Positions 32,556 through 45,342 of a stretch of 64,000 nt of DNA are shown here, one piece after another. Where the stretch lies: the NCBI GenBank assembly GCA_003550305.1, contig QKYT01000331.1, positions 52,969 through 116,968 on the forward strand, read 5' to 3'. The notes under the pieces were generated by a model that saw nothing but the letters and a program-made list of their open reading frames with translations, ran no database searches and was not told the origin of the DNA. Position 1 is the first letter of the stretch. Each line of letters opens with the position of its first letter. The stretch comes from Glomus cerebriforme. Taxonomy: Eukaryota; Glomeromycota; Glomeromycetes; Glomerales; Glomeraceae. Position numbers and translations under genes: made by a program.

Positions 32556-35500
32556 CTAATCAAAACATTCAATGATTTCCTTTTCCAAGTCAATATCCAT
32601 ATTATTTGATTCTTTCGCAATATTTTCTACAATCAATTCCCCATTAGTTTTTTTTATATTCTTTTTTGATACTTCAAAGTCAATATTTAATAAAGACGGT
32701 TCAACATTAGTTCGTTCGTATTCTTTTTTCTTATTCTGTTCTGAACCATATCCTGCTTCGTTTTCTTGATTTCGTGAATATTCATTTTCATTATCTTTTC
32801 TCGTCTGCTTTCTAGGTGCTATAAATAAACAAAATATGTAAATATGAAAAAAAAAACCTTGTTATTAAATGTTTCATTCTTATTTGCCGCACCTGGATTA
32901 TTATCATCCACTACGAAAGGATTTGTGTTTGGATTAGATTTAGCAGGCAAAGTGGATTCTACCCAAAAAAAAAAAAAATTATTTCAAAATTAGTATTTAA
33001 ATATTTTTTAAAAAATTGAATTCACATTTCAGAAAATCGATTTAAAAGTACTTTTATGGAAGTAGGAACTTATAGATAAGGCCTGTTTCTTTGGTTTTGG
33101 TGAATCATTATCTGATTCCTGTTTCCTTCCATCATTCATATCTTTTACGCTTCTTTTTAATGAAGAAACCTGTGTCTCTTCACATTGTGACGACCCACAC
33201 AGATTCGTCGAGTAGTTAGGTACATATACAGAATAACTTTCAAACATAAAATATTAGTTAAATCTTATAGTTTTACAAATAAATTAAAGATAAAAATTAT
33301 TTACTCTGTACTCGTTAAAGGTCGTGAATACGATGTTGTTCTATTTGTGTTTGATATTTGTCTTCCTCGTCTTCGTGATATTGATCTTTCTTTTTCTTGG
33401 ATTTTTTCCTTTCAATAACATATAAACAATTAATTATATTGTATTGCAATTTACTAAAGTATAAGATAATAAAGATAATAAATAATGAATAACTCACTGA
33501 TTTCAATTTATTGATTTTTTCAGCTAAGCTTGTAACATGGTAAAATTCTGCAATTTTTAGAGCAGAATCTAAAAACTTTACTGAATTTAATAATTTCACT
33601 AAATCCAAGGCACGTTCATATTTTTCTTCGTGGACAGCCGACTATATATTAAAATTTAGTCAAATGTATATAATTTAAAAAGAAAGGGTGACATAAAGAG
33701 TTTTAATATTAACCTGGATTAATTCAATTACAATTTTGCTTTTATTTCTTTCTTTCTTCTTAAACTGTATAAACGTCTCTTCCTTTAATTCGTTCTTTGC
33801 CTTAATTTCTTGGTATTGGAAGCCCGATATAATAGTCTCTCGTAGCAATCTATGTCGAAAGAGTATTTATTGAATTGCTCTTCTATGATTTGTACGAAAC
33901 AACGAACAAATGAACAAACCAACCTTTCTTCACAGCGTCCACTTTCTTTATCAAGATGCAAGAGTGGTATTTGCCAATTAACTTCGTCGTATGCTGGTCG
34001 AGGATAACGAGGAACATCTTCACCATACTTACGAAAAAAAATTTTAATAATTTTAATGTTAGAAGTTTGAAATTAGAAGATAGATATATACAAATGATTA
34101 AACTAAACTTTGATAATTACTTTAAGAATAAAACACATTAATTTAGATTCCATAATTGCAACTGGCCAATATGTCCACTCTTTTTCTTTTTCTTTCTCCT
34201 TTTCTTCATTCACTTTTTCATCATCTTTTTCACCATCCTTTTCTACCTTGTCATCTGGGATATCATCAAGTAAATCAATGACATCCGAATTATTTTTCAA
34301 TGATTTTGATTTGCTATCTGCATCAGACTTAAGCTCTTTTGCAATATTGACAGTATCCAACACAGGTACCCATCTTGCTTGTTTATATATTCGATGATCT
34401 TGAAGTATATAAAGGACACCTTTAGAATCAAACATCGCTGGCAGCTAAATGATTCATATTAAGAAAATATGTAAATAAAAAATTTTAATATTTAATTACT
34501 CAGTAAATTAACATTAATGCTTACTCCTTCTTCAGAAAAGCCTAACCATTTCAAAGTTGATTCTTTAGATATCGGTAAGACGTCTTTTTGTATGTCACCA
34601 TAATCATGCATATCAAATAAAACGTATCCAAGATTTTGTGAACCTATTAACAAGTTTCGCATATAAATTTAATACTTTTATTACTAATTAAATGAAAAAA
34701 AAAGATATCCAATAAAATTCAATACCTTTATAAGCGACACTTAAATGATAAGCGATCAAAAGCAAATTATTATATGCCGCCATACAAACGATAGAAGGAA
34801 AACAAAACATGTAATTTTGAACCCCGAAAAGAGAAAAGAATCGCAAATAATTTTTAGAAGTTGCGACGACTATTGCTTGATCACTCAAAGCAATGGCTAA
34901 ATATATAATAGAAACAAATAAATATACTTTGTTCAAGATCATAATACATTGGAAAAAAAGAAAGGAAAGGAAAAACAAAATTCACCCGTAACATCTTCAC
35001 CCGGAAGTGATGTCATCCATTCACCTTTTGGACCCCAGCTATTATTTGGCTTATAATATAATAAACTTGGATTCTCAGTGTCGGATTCTACTGCAAAAAG
35101 TACTCCGTGTGCGCCTTTAAAAAATCAAATTTATATTAGCCTGATTCTTATTATTAGATCATTTTATATCTTTGTGTTTCGAATAAATTAGTACCAAGAC
35201 AAGCCATAGTATAACCAACATCGTCTCGAAAATTATATCCTCTATAGTGTGTTTTGTTATTATACTCAACAGTTACTGAATGAAAAGTAGTATTATCTAC
35301 CGCGTAAATACTACCGAGCCAATTGATGGCTTAAAATATGAAATAAATTTAAGAATTAATTATTTGAAAATAAAAAAAAAACTAATCAAATAATTAAAAT
35401 TTAAATACCTAAATATCGACGTCCATTTTTCATTGGCGAAGATCCAGGCTGAAATGATGGTTGAGCTTCGGTAATATCTAAATAATAAATAAATTAATTA

Positions 35501-37568
35501 AGATTTAAAGTGATAATAAAGTATAAAAGACAATCCCCCTTACCATTCGATTCTTCGTGAATTATTATCCGCTCTTGCCGTTGCTTCTTTTTTAATGAAT
35601 AATCTGGCTTATCCACAGCGACGTAATCGTCTAAACTTGCGTTATCATCTAAGATAGATTCTAAGATAGAATCATCAAATTTACCAGAAGTACCATCTAT
35701 GTTCATCAAATTCTCTGTATTCCAATTCGAATTTTTTACATTAGTGATAATTTGTTTACAAAAAAAATCAAGGAAAAGATTAAATCAGGAAAGTGATAGA
35801 AACCGGAAGTTTTCTCAATAGAAACTGATTTTGATAAATTATCTTCAGGGCCATTTTTTGACTTTCCATCTTTTGATAAAATCTCATCAAGTTCATCGTC
35901 ATCAGTATCAAGATATATTGATTCTCTTTTATTCGATTCTTCTGTAGATTTATTGTGGTTATGTGAAATTTAATAGAGATATTAAAATCCACTAGTTATT
36001 ACAATAAATACTTACCTTTTTTTTTATCCTTATTATTATCTATAGATATTGCCGGAACATAATCTTCATCGGCGGATTCTTCATTGTAATCATCAAGGAA
36101 TTCAAGTCGATTTGCTTTTTTTTTAATGGATATCAGATTAATTTAAATTGACAAATTAATAACTTATGATAAAAAAAGCTTCTTACATTTATATTTATAT
36201 TTATTTCTTGAAGGTTTAGAAAAACTTCCTAGATCATCATCCGAAGAGTTATCTATAATATAACAAATTAAATTTATTCATTTAAAAATTGCAAAATTAA
36301 TAATCTATTGATAAACCAATTTCTTACTTTTATATTTAAATCTATTTCTTGAAGGTTTAGAAAAACTCGATTTTAGTTCATCATTACCTATAATATGACA
36401 AATTTTTTCATTTAACAATGATCAAATTAATATAACTACAAAAGAACAATACTAACCATCCGGTTTAATGAAAGAATTTCCCTCTGTGTTGTTCTCGTCA
36501 TCAGAAAATCGAAAATTTTTAATTTCCTCATCCTCTGAAATAGAACCTGAATCCAAAATTATAAAATTTAATTTATTCACTAATAAATTAGAACATCAAA
36601 TCATAAAATTTTACCAGTAGATTTTCTACGGGAAGATTGATTGGTGCTCTTCTCATCAGAAGAAGAAAAGTCAATATCTTTAAAATCATTTTTTCGACCA
36701 GCTTTTAATAAATATAAAGAACAAAATATTAGAAATCAATGAAATATCATATCAATAAATTAAAAATAAATCCATACAAGTTAATAATGTGGATGACTGT
36801 TTCTTTTTTGAAACCCCAATTTCATCATCAATGTCTAATATATTTGTTAAAATAATAAATGATTAAATAAATATCACGATAATAGTTCATTAAAAATATT
36901 AGACTTACTAATTGCAGCAAGATACTTTTTCTTAGGTGAACCATTTTCTCGCGAATACACATTAAAACGATTAGATGATTGAAAATTGCTCGTCAAATTT
37001 TCTATATGATAATTATTTATATAATGATTTAATATAAAATACATTTCCCAATGAGATTATAAATGCTAAAACTCACGTTTATCACGTTTAAAATACTTTT
37101 CTCTCATTAACTTCACACTTTCATTTACTTTTGTCAAATTAATAGGATTTTGTATCGTGGGTGCTTTGGATCGACCGGTTCCTAAACAATCACAGTTAAA
37201 AAATCTCGTGGAAAACCGATTATATGAACTAAAATTGATAGTTACCCTTATACTTTTTTTTTAAAGATTTTAATTGTGATTTTAATTCTGGATCATTTTC
37301 ATCTGAATCAACATATGAGTATGTATCTTTATTGTCGTCCATTGAAGTATCTATTGAAGTATCTATGACCAAAAATGAAAGTCATTTCAATAAAAAGAAA
37401 AAAAAAAGAAATTATTTTTTATAAAAAATTTCTTAAATTAATTTTACCCATTTCAATTTCATCATCTTGTGGCTTGGAAGTGGAACTAACTTCAATATCA
37501 TCCCGCTCATGAGAATTTTCTTCACGTGATTGGATAGTTACCTCTTCAATTTTATCATTAGTATCCAT
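32556..37568 (-). CDS. ctf4: Ctf4/Mcl1/WDHD1-like replisome protein lacking the N-terminal WD40 propeller
   Basis: Ctf4 family proteins are trimeric hubs joining the CMG helicase to DNA polymerase alpha. Exons: 37568-37448, 37362-37246, 37181-37077, 37001-36909, 36834-36778, 36701-36615, 36546-36457, 36387-36328, 36252-36187, 36114-36016, 35941-35804, 35714-35544, 35477-35409, 35329-35195, 35114-34986, 34896-34726, 34643-34525, 34444-34121, 34027-33924, 33849-33714, 33641-33498, 33408-33305, 33236-33052, 32958-32893, 32818-32556; about 1050 residues. Residues ~402-750 match the SepB/Mcl1 propeller: FQPGSSP, LPGEDV, YLRFFSLFGVQ, LKWLGFSEEG, YGEDVPRYPRP. A helical part follows to about 845 (KYERALDLVKLL, LDSALKIAEFYHV). 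Residues 1-400 are acidic and disordered; the usual WD40 domain is absent. An in-frame TGA 27 bases upstream supports the start. The basic tail carries SISSYF after KPKK, a degenerate PCNA-binding-like motif. Confidence 0.85.
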
Positions 37569-38044
37569 AGTTTTAATAATACGGTTAAGAGTTCAAACAA
37601 TTTCTGTATAAAACGAATCGAACTGGATAATTAATTATTTTAAGGAAGGCGTATTATGTTTCTTTTTTTAAAAAAAAAAAAATTATTCTCTTTTTACTCT
37701 CTCATGATAAAATTATCTAAAACATATATAAAATATATTAAAAAATAAAAAAATGAAATATATTACTACTACCTTTTTTTTTTTTTTTTATAGAACAAGA
37801 AAATAGGTTCTAAAAAATTTTTACTTTCCTCGAAGTTGTTCGGGAATGACTAATATGATTATCTATTAAAGGATATTTTCCACGATTTACATTTCTACGT
37901 AAGGACAAATGAAAAAATGATAGTCAGAGATTATCAAATTTGAAAATTCGCGATACACACTTTTTTTTTATTTGACATTTATTTATATTCACAATTTACA
38001 AAATTTATATGTAATTAAATAATTTAAAATAAATATTAATTGTT
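37569..38044. other. Intergenic between the Ctf4-like and UPF0658 genes
   Basis: Contains A and T runs (around 37670-37682 and 37776-37790). It should hold the promoter of the Ctf4-like gene and the 3' end of the next minus-strand gene. No WD40-like coding sequence is found here. Confidence 0.5.
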
Positions 38045-39758
38045 TTAATCCTCTATAGACCATCTTTTCGGTATTTCACTTAGAGGATTAGTATCATTAA
38101 CAGGTGATTTAACCTTTTTATCAACTATAATTAGAAGCGAAAAAAAAAGTTATTTTTATGTTTATAATTATAAAACAAAAGATGATGTCAAATAACTCAC
38201 GATGATCTTGTAATCCTTGTCCAAAATTCTTATAAACCAATACGGACCAAATCAAAGATAACTAAATAAAAATTTATACATTTTGAATTAATACTATGAA
38301 TATTTTGTATTGAATTAGAAAACCATTTTGATTACTTACAAGAGTCATTATAATTCCAACGACAACTAATTATATTAAATATGTTAATATAAATAACGAT
38401 AATTTCAAAAAAAGTATCAAATTAAAATATTTTTTTACTCACGAAATATAATGAAAAAGTACCAACTATCCTTAACATTTCCTATCGAATAATTTAAGAG
38501 TATACAAAAATCTAAAATAATAATTATCCAAGATACACATACAAATATCATACCAGTTTTCATTTCTTTTTTTACCTATTAAGTAATAATTAACTTAATA
38601 ATAATTGATTTAATTATTATATAAAAGATAAATAATAACATACCGAACGATATCCAATTATTTGATTTATAAATATTAAGCATGATACTGCTATATGAAA
38701 CAAATAAAATTGTCTCGGAAGATATCTGATATGTTTTACGGATGTATTTTTGGTTCTTAAATTTATTTTAAATACTGTACATGCTTCTAAAGCTAATCCC
38801 AATATAAAGAATAAGCCGAGCTTAAGTAACATTACATAAATTAAGTACGTCTTGAACATGGCTAAAAACAAAAATAAATTACGCGTTAATAGATAAAAAA
38901 AAATATATATATATATATACATATTATATTTTTTAATCTAACATACCTTGCTTATGGATGTCTCCACCGATTTTTTTATATATATTCCAACCAAATTGAC
39001 GATATAATTTCCAACTTAAAAAACCCATAATAACGCTAAATATCATCAATGCAACTACTAATGGTAAGTCATGATTGGCAAATTTTGGATGAAAATCCAA
39101 TTCCACTGGACTTGGACACGTCTTGCCAAAATCTCTGTACCATTTTTTGACTTCAAACATCTGAACCTATAAAAAAAAAAAAAATTCAATAGATAAATAA
39201 ATGTGTCACAAAGGAATTGATAACTACTGGTTTATAGCTTACAATGCCAAAAGAAGCACAAAAAAAATTAGCTCCAGCAATAGTAATAATTTGAATTGTA
39301 TTTTGATTATAGATCTAAAGGAATATTGACGAAATCAATTAGTAAATTATCTTTATAATTAAAATAACGAATATAATTTTCTTACCGCATTAAAACATAA
39401 CCACATTTGGAAAATTTGAAATACCATAAAAAGAATATTTTCTTCAATAATATTGTTCATTCTCAGTAAAGAGGGTTCTAAGCATCCCCCAAAATTTGTA
39501 TTATTTCTACCGAAATCAACAACGCGTCTACTGGTATTGTCATTACGGGAATATACTCGAGCTTCTAAAGCTATTACTATTATGGCTTGCAAAATTGATG
39601 TAAGAATGAATAGTTGTGTCGGTTTTGATTCGTTTATACGGCGCAGCTGGTATAAAAAAAATAGTGGTTAAAGAGAATTAATAAAAAATGCAATTTTTAA
39701 ATAAATCGCGTACCAACTTTATACTTCTGCGTTTTATTCCAAGATCAATTATACCCAT
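38045..39758 (-). CDS. UPF0658 family Golgi membrane protein, paralogue 1
   Basis: Multipass membrane protein of a fungal family whose fission-yeast members localise to the Golgi; the molecular role is unknown. Nine exons: 39758-39714, 39646-39386, 39314-39243, 39166-38947, 38861-38644, 38575-38443, 38365-38340, 38261-38201 and 38124-38045, giving 371 residues. Seven or so hydrophobic segments are spread through the protein. The family signature YRQFGWNIYKKIGGDIHKQ lies in exon 4 after the fourth segment, and YNQNTIQII opens exon 3. The C-terminus PKRWSIED matches PPRWAIDD of the paralogue at 41643, which supports the last exon. Its head-to-head position with that paralogue suggests an inverted duplication. 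Exon borders were confirmed by matching sizes (72, 26 and 61 bases) in the paralogues. Confidence 0.88.
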
Positions 39759-41642
39759 AATAAATTTTTTTTTTCTAAATCATAAATAAATAAATAATAA
39801 TAAAAAAAAAAAAAGAACGAACAAATTTGAATTAATCTCAAATTAATTTCATAATCTAAACCAAAAAGTATTTATCTATAATTCATGTGGCTATGGCAAA
39901 TTATCAAAATTTTTTCGCAAAGCCAAGAAAGTTCTAAGAACGATAATAAAAAAAAGTTTTTCAATTACGGATAATATCAAAAATATTAGATTTGTATCAC
40001 CATATTTAATGTCTCACCATCACTTTACACTGCCTAATACAATGAAACAAAAAATTAAATTTGCTGAGGCTTTTTTTAGTAAAGGCTGTGTTAAAGATGT
40101 TTCAGACGGCATTTCTATTAAGATCGATCGTAGGTGGTGTGTATCACTACAAAACGTGAGTCTGAAGGATCGACGTGAAAATCGTAAGTATAAATATAAT
40201 AATTGATCATAGCAACTTTTTGAAAATTAAATAAATTAAATATATTTATATTTTAACCCAGTGCTTTTTTACAATAGAACCCAAGTATACATTTAAATAT
40301 TCATTTGTCATTTGAATTATCAAAAGTAATAAATATTAAAAGGTTGAAATATGTATAAATAGGAGATTATATGATAAGGTCATAAGACGGAAGGGAATAA
40401 ATAACTTTTGATATCTTCTTTGGAACAGAATAAATACAAAAGTCAAATTAATATGAGTGGAGCATCGTTTATCAGCTGGTAAATTGGGGCAAATACAATC
40501 CCCCAGATATGGTTAAATAAATTCACGTTTTTATGTGTGGTTACTGGTTAAAACGCCGTAATATTTTTCTGCGCCATTGATTTCTTATTTGGTAAACTCA
40601 TTATATTAAATTCGGATTACAAAATTAGCCAACCCTTCTGTTGTATGTCGATCCAATTATTATTTTATATATGCCATATGATATTTTTAGTTGTATGGTT
40701 TTTTGGCTAAACCCCCTTGAAAAAATCTTCCCTAGAAAAGTAAAGGATTTGTTATCAACATTTCCGTGATATGTCATATTATCTTTTTGTCCAACCTATT
40801 TAATTTATTTTTTTTTTTAATTCCTCGAGTCGGGTAAAATGTGTTATTATTATTATTATTATTATAATATATAATAATTATAATAATAAACGTTATCTCT
40901 TAAATGTGCAAAAATATCTCATCAAGTCTATTTGTCATAATATATTTAATTATTTTAATTATTATAAAATATCAGGTGTTAATAAAAGAAAAATTTTTTT
41001 TGTGCATGTACGATTTTTTACAACATCGTTAACACGTGTAAAATAATAAAATAAAATAAATAACTTTTTCATATTGATTCTATCATCCAAGTAAATGATC
41101 AACTGCTGTTCGTTATCAGTTATTATAACGTAACATCAGATTATATGCTATGTTAAATAAAATATTAAACTTTGGTAACACGCATATTAAGTTTGTACCA
41201 AAATGGTATATATGACGCATAAATCATTTCGGAATTTCGGGGAAATTCAAAATTTAGTATAAATTTAATATGTAAATCAGGATTTTATTATAGATTGACA
41301 ATGGAAACAATAAATGAAAAGATTTTTTTTTTACTTCTTTTCAATTCTACTCTTTCACTTCTCCTCTTTACTCCTTTTATTCTTTCTCAGTAACTTGCGT
41401 TCCTATTACGCCACGAAAACTGACTATATGTTAAAAAAGTTTATCTTTTCATTATTCATTTATTGAAAAAGAGAACGAGAAAGAGAAAATTGTTATCTGG
41501 GGTTTCAGACTTTTTTTTTAAAAAAAAATTATTAATGTTATTTAGTAATTTTTTAGTTAATTTAAGGATTAAATAATTTTTCTTAAATTAAATTATATAA
41601 TTAATTATTTAATTTTTAAAAAGTTTATTAAATTTTTTAAAT
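39759..41642. other. Intergenic between divergent UPF0658 genes
   Basis: About 1.9 kb acting as the shared upstream region of two divergent paralogues. It includes a (TTA)n microsatellite at about 40846-40865 and AT-rich runs. A 65-codon frame at 40009-40206 (+) has fairly balanced composition but no motif, and I do not call it. Confidence 0.5.
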
Positions 41643-43379
41643 ATGAAATTTCTTTCTGAGAAACCTACTGATCAAATTAAAGAATATGTTACTGTGGAAA
41701 GAATAAAAGGTTGCCTTATAAAACGGGTAAGTATATTAAAAAGGAATTAAATGAATTTGAAGTTATGATAAAATATCTTACCATTATAATTGTTTTTTTA
41801 TTATTTAGTATCAAAGATTTACTGAATCAAAATGGACGCGATATTTCATTATTACTTCTGTTATTCAAGCAATTTTTGCCATAGTTTTTATTTCTAGAAT
41901 GTTAACCAGAAATAATAATGCTGGAAACCTTTTTACTACCTTGTCTGAACAATTTAAAAACAGAAGGTGTGTAAATATTAATAAGGACAGAATAGGAAAT
42001 ATAGTTGGTGAAAATGTAGTTTTTCTTATTTTTAATATATTTCAATTTTGGTTTTGTCAAAATGCGGTAAGTTATTTCGTTAACATTATTATTATATAAA
42101 CTTATTAATCTTTTCACATGTCATTAATATTTATATAATTTCCATTTTCTAGATATATAATCAAAATACAATACAAATTATAAATATCGCCGTTATCAAT
42201 TATCTTTGTGCACTTTTCGCTATAGTGCAAATTGTTGAAATTGATATATGGACGACTAAAGCAAATGAATGTATACCTGAATATTTTAATTATAATGCAG
42301 CTATTGCAGCTTATGAGGCTCCATTAATAATAATGTTAGTAATATGTGCGACATTACAAGTCTTCTTTACTTGGAAGTTATATCAACAATTTGGTTGGAA
42401 TATTTATAAAAAAATTGGCGCTGACCTTAGGATGCAAAGTAATTCTATATTTTATATTATTTCGATTCTTTTACGTTAAATTTATTAATCATCAAATTAA
42501 TTTGTTCTTAATTATAATAGGAATTTACCGAACAATGTTGATTTTCGTTATGTTGTTAAAGATTGATCTTTTCTTTATGAATTTTTTGGCTATTGAAGGC
42601 TGTATTGTAGCACATCCAGGTCGTTTAAATCAAAACCTTAATGAGGGATTATATTACTTTCATGTTTGTATAACGATTATAATTGTTTTTTTACAATTAC
42701 TTGTTTGGCGCTCTGTAAGTATCTTTATAATTTAACATATTTTTTTTTACCGTTATAAGTTTTATATTAATTAATTTTGAATAAAAAATTTTTTAGTTAC
42801 GTAAAGAATCTTCATTAGGAATGAAGATTTTTATTGGGGCTTGGATTGTTTGTATCGCAGACTTAATAATACTACTTGTAGATTCCATAAAACCCTCTAG
42901 CGATGAGAGTTGGTACTTTTTCACCTGTTTTAGTAAGTAAAAAAAAATAGAATTTTAATGATTTTTTTTTTTTATTTTTATTTGTTATTTTAATTATATT
43001 TTTCTTTTTTTTATCGTGTACTAGTTGGTGTCGGAATTGTTATGGGTTTGGTATGTACATTACGTGACAGTCGCTTTCAATCTGTTTACACGAAATTAAT
43101 CATTATCTCATAAAACATTTCATATAGGTAACATTGCTATGGTCAATATTTTTATTAAGAAACTTTGGAAAAGGTCTAAAACCACATCGTACGTAAATCG
43201 TTACTTTAAATAAAATCAACTAAAAAATTAAATGTATATTTATTAACATTTTGTCATGATTATATTTTATAGTCTCTAGACGAAACAATTTGAACAGTTT
43301 ACCTATGCATCAGTCTGATAACGTAACAGATCATGTACAACATATAGGATCTCCACCACGCTGGGCTATTGATGATTAA
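41643..43379 (+). CDS. UPF0658 family Golgi membrane protein, paralogue 2
   Basis: Eight exons: 41643-41726, 41809-42066, 42153-42438, 42521-42714, 42797-42932, 43025-43050, 43128-43188 and 43273-43379, giving 383 residues in frame. It shares the signature YQQFGWNIYKKIGADLRMQ, the block YNQNTIQIINIA, KIDLFF after the next intron, and the C-terminal PPRWAIDD with paralogue 1. All introns match those of the other two copies except one: exons 3 and 4 are fused here at the junction FAI-VQI, so an intron was lost in this copy or gained in the others. Hydrophobic segments indicate a multipass membrane protein, probably of the secretory pathway; function is unknown. The start ATG follows a T/A-rich leader and gives a first exon ending at a clear gtaagt. 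Confidence 0.88.
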
Positions 43380-44204
43380 GGGAATAAATATTCCATCTAA
43401 AAAGGAACATTTTTATATAAATTTTTTTCCATTGTTTTTTATCAATAATATTTAATCAACTTTTTGTAATTTGGTGAAAAAAAAATGAAGAGAAAAGATT
43501 CAAACGTGTATATTTAATAATTGTATACAAATTCATAATGAAGGAGACAAAGAACGAAAGTATAGAAAGGTTTCCATTATTTCGTCTTATTTTGAAACCT
43601 ACAAATAATGTACTTTTCTTCTTTGTGTTTCTTCTTTTTCATATGTATCTTTATATTCTTACTTGTATTATTATTTAAAAACAAAAGAAAAATTCAAATG
43701 TATACTATTTAGATTTAATCAAAATAAAAAAAAGAATACAGTACCGCCCCCCCCCTGCAAAATGCCAAGAACCCGGTACTCCTGTTACTAATATTACAGT
43801 AGTACTCCCAAGCTATTACTCAATTAGCTTAGTTACCGGGATACGATATTCATCCGATTTTTTAAATAACAAAAATGCGCGTTAAATACTGTCATGTGAT
43901 CATATTAATAATCTTAGATCAATAGATCAGTTACTCATCAGTCGATTCATTATGTTTATTAAGGCAATGAGTTTATAGGTTACAAGTATTTTAAAGTTAG
44001 TAAGACATATGGTTGACACTTTATAATTGCCATTTTCAATACATGACGTTTTTGTACAATCACCTTTACGTATAAATACATAACAAAATTCCCTTTATTT
44101 TCAAATACGCGCTTTCACACAAAAAAAAGTTTCATTAAATAATTATCTTAATTGTCTTGTCTTCTAGTTAACTTTTATTTTATACGTAATTATTTCTATA
44201 TAAA
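43380..44204. other. Intergenic, no gene seen
   Basis: Holds the 3' end of the UPF0658 gene and the upstream region of the small HMG-like gene. A run of C at 43747-43755 is the only notable feature. Confidence 0.5.
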
Positions 44205-44722
44205 ATGCCACCAAAGAAAGATTCAACAAAGGATACAAGAGCTAGTAAGAGTAAGGAGAGTAAGGAGAGCAAAGAGAGCAAGGAAACCAGCGAAACTAAC
44301 GAACCTACTGAAACGACCGAACCAGCCGAACCGAGTACGTATATTTTATGATTTTTTTTTTTTTTTTTTAATATTTCCGTACTTGATACGCGTACGACGT
44401 TATCATTGATTTCATTGATTTTACGATAAATTTTTTTTTCTTTTGGTTTTATGTATATTGATTTAACGTGTACTTTTTTTATAATATATAGCAAAAAGAG
44501 CACCAACTGCTTACAATGTTTTTATGAAAACTGAACTTCCTAAAGTTAAAGCCGAAAATCCTGGTATGGGTCACAAGGAGGCGTTCAAGATGGCTGCTGG
44601 AAGATGGAAAGATAGTGATGCCAATCCTAAGGTATAGTTGTTTAATTAATATGTCCTTTGTTTTTTTTATGATCTAATTATAACGATTTTATCATTTTAT
44701 TTTTTAGAATAAAGCCGGATAA
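44205..44722 (+). CDS. Small HMG/YABBY-like DNA-binding protein
   Basis: Three exons (44205-44334, 44492-44631, 44708-44722) encode 94 residues. The first 43 residues are low-complexity, made of Lys-Glu-Ser and then Glu-Thr-rich repeats (KSKESKESKESKE). The second exon carries the domain KRAPTAYNVFMKTELPKV, then HKEAFKMAAGRWKDSDANPK, the compact HMG-like fold found in fungal proteins and in the C-terminal half of plant YABBY proteins. It is expected to bind DNA non-specifically in chromatin. The last exon adds only NKAG and the stop; reading through its intron would end early. The ATG has A at -3. Confidence 0.85.
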
Positions 44723-45342
44723 GGACATCTGTATGTTACTAAATTTGATTAATTCATTGGATATGTAAGCGTTGCTTATTGATTTAAATTTGCATAATTT
44801 GCAATTTGCGTAGTTTTTGTATAGTTTTATTATAAAAAGACGCGATACTTATTCACTTTTTTACTTCTATTTATTAGGATTATACGATCATTTCTGTTTG
44901 CTAATCGAATAGCATATTATTTTATTGATAGCTTTTATTTACATATATGCATTAGTACATTTTAGTACATTTTCTTTGTAAAAATGAAATAAATGAAATA
45001 AATTTCTTTCTGTGATCATAGCTTAGTTATCTAAATATTATTTTGGTATTTGATCCGTCTTAAACCACAGTCCATATATAAAGTATCTCAATGATTTTGT
45101 ACCTAGAACTCCAGAAGGCAGAAGTGATCCTGACTATCTGTATAATGTAATTGAACTTTGAACATAATTTCGACAACTTTTGAGTCTTACTATTCGCACG
45201 AACTTTAATTATAAAATTTGATTATGACTACTTTGACATGTGATCATATAAGAAATTATATAAGGGTTGATCGACAAAACACTTCGCGTCTTAGAAAGAA
45301 AACTTTCGGTATTCTCTATCTACTTCTCAATATAAACAAATT
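44723..45342. other. Intergenic, no gene seen
   Basis: 3' flank of the HMG-like gene and promoter region of the USB1 gene. No repeat or additional frame is supported. Confidence 0.5.

Noticed and set aside
34103..34435. Treating the 110-codon minus-strand frame as a separate acidic protein
   Set aside because: It is exon 18 of the Ctf4-like gene, extended past its donor site.
38554..38575. A 22-base exon ending at 'gtatg' in UPF0658 paralogue 1
   Set aside because: Comparison with the paralogues shows the coding frame continues through to 38443, so the GT is internal.
40009..40206. 65-codon plus-strand frame between the UPF0658 genes (MSHHHFTLPN)
   Set aside because: Composition is reasonable, but there is no motif, splice context or paralogue; not enough to call a gene.
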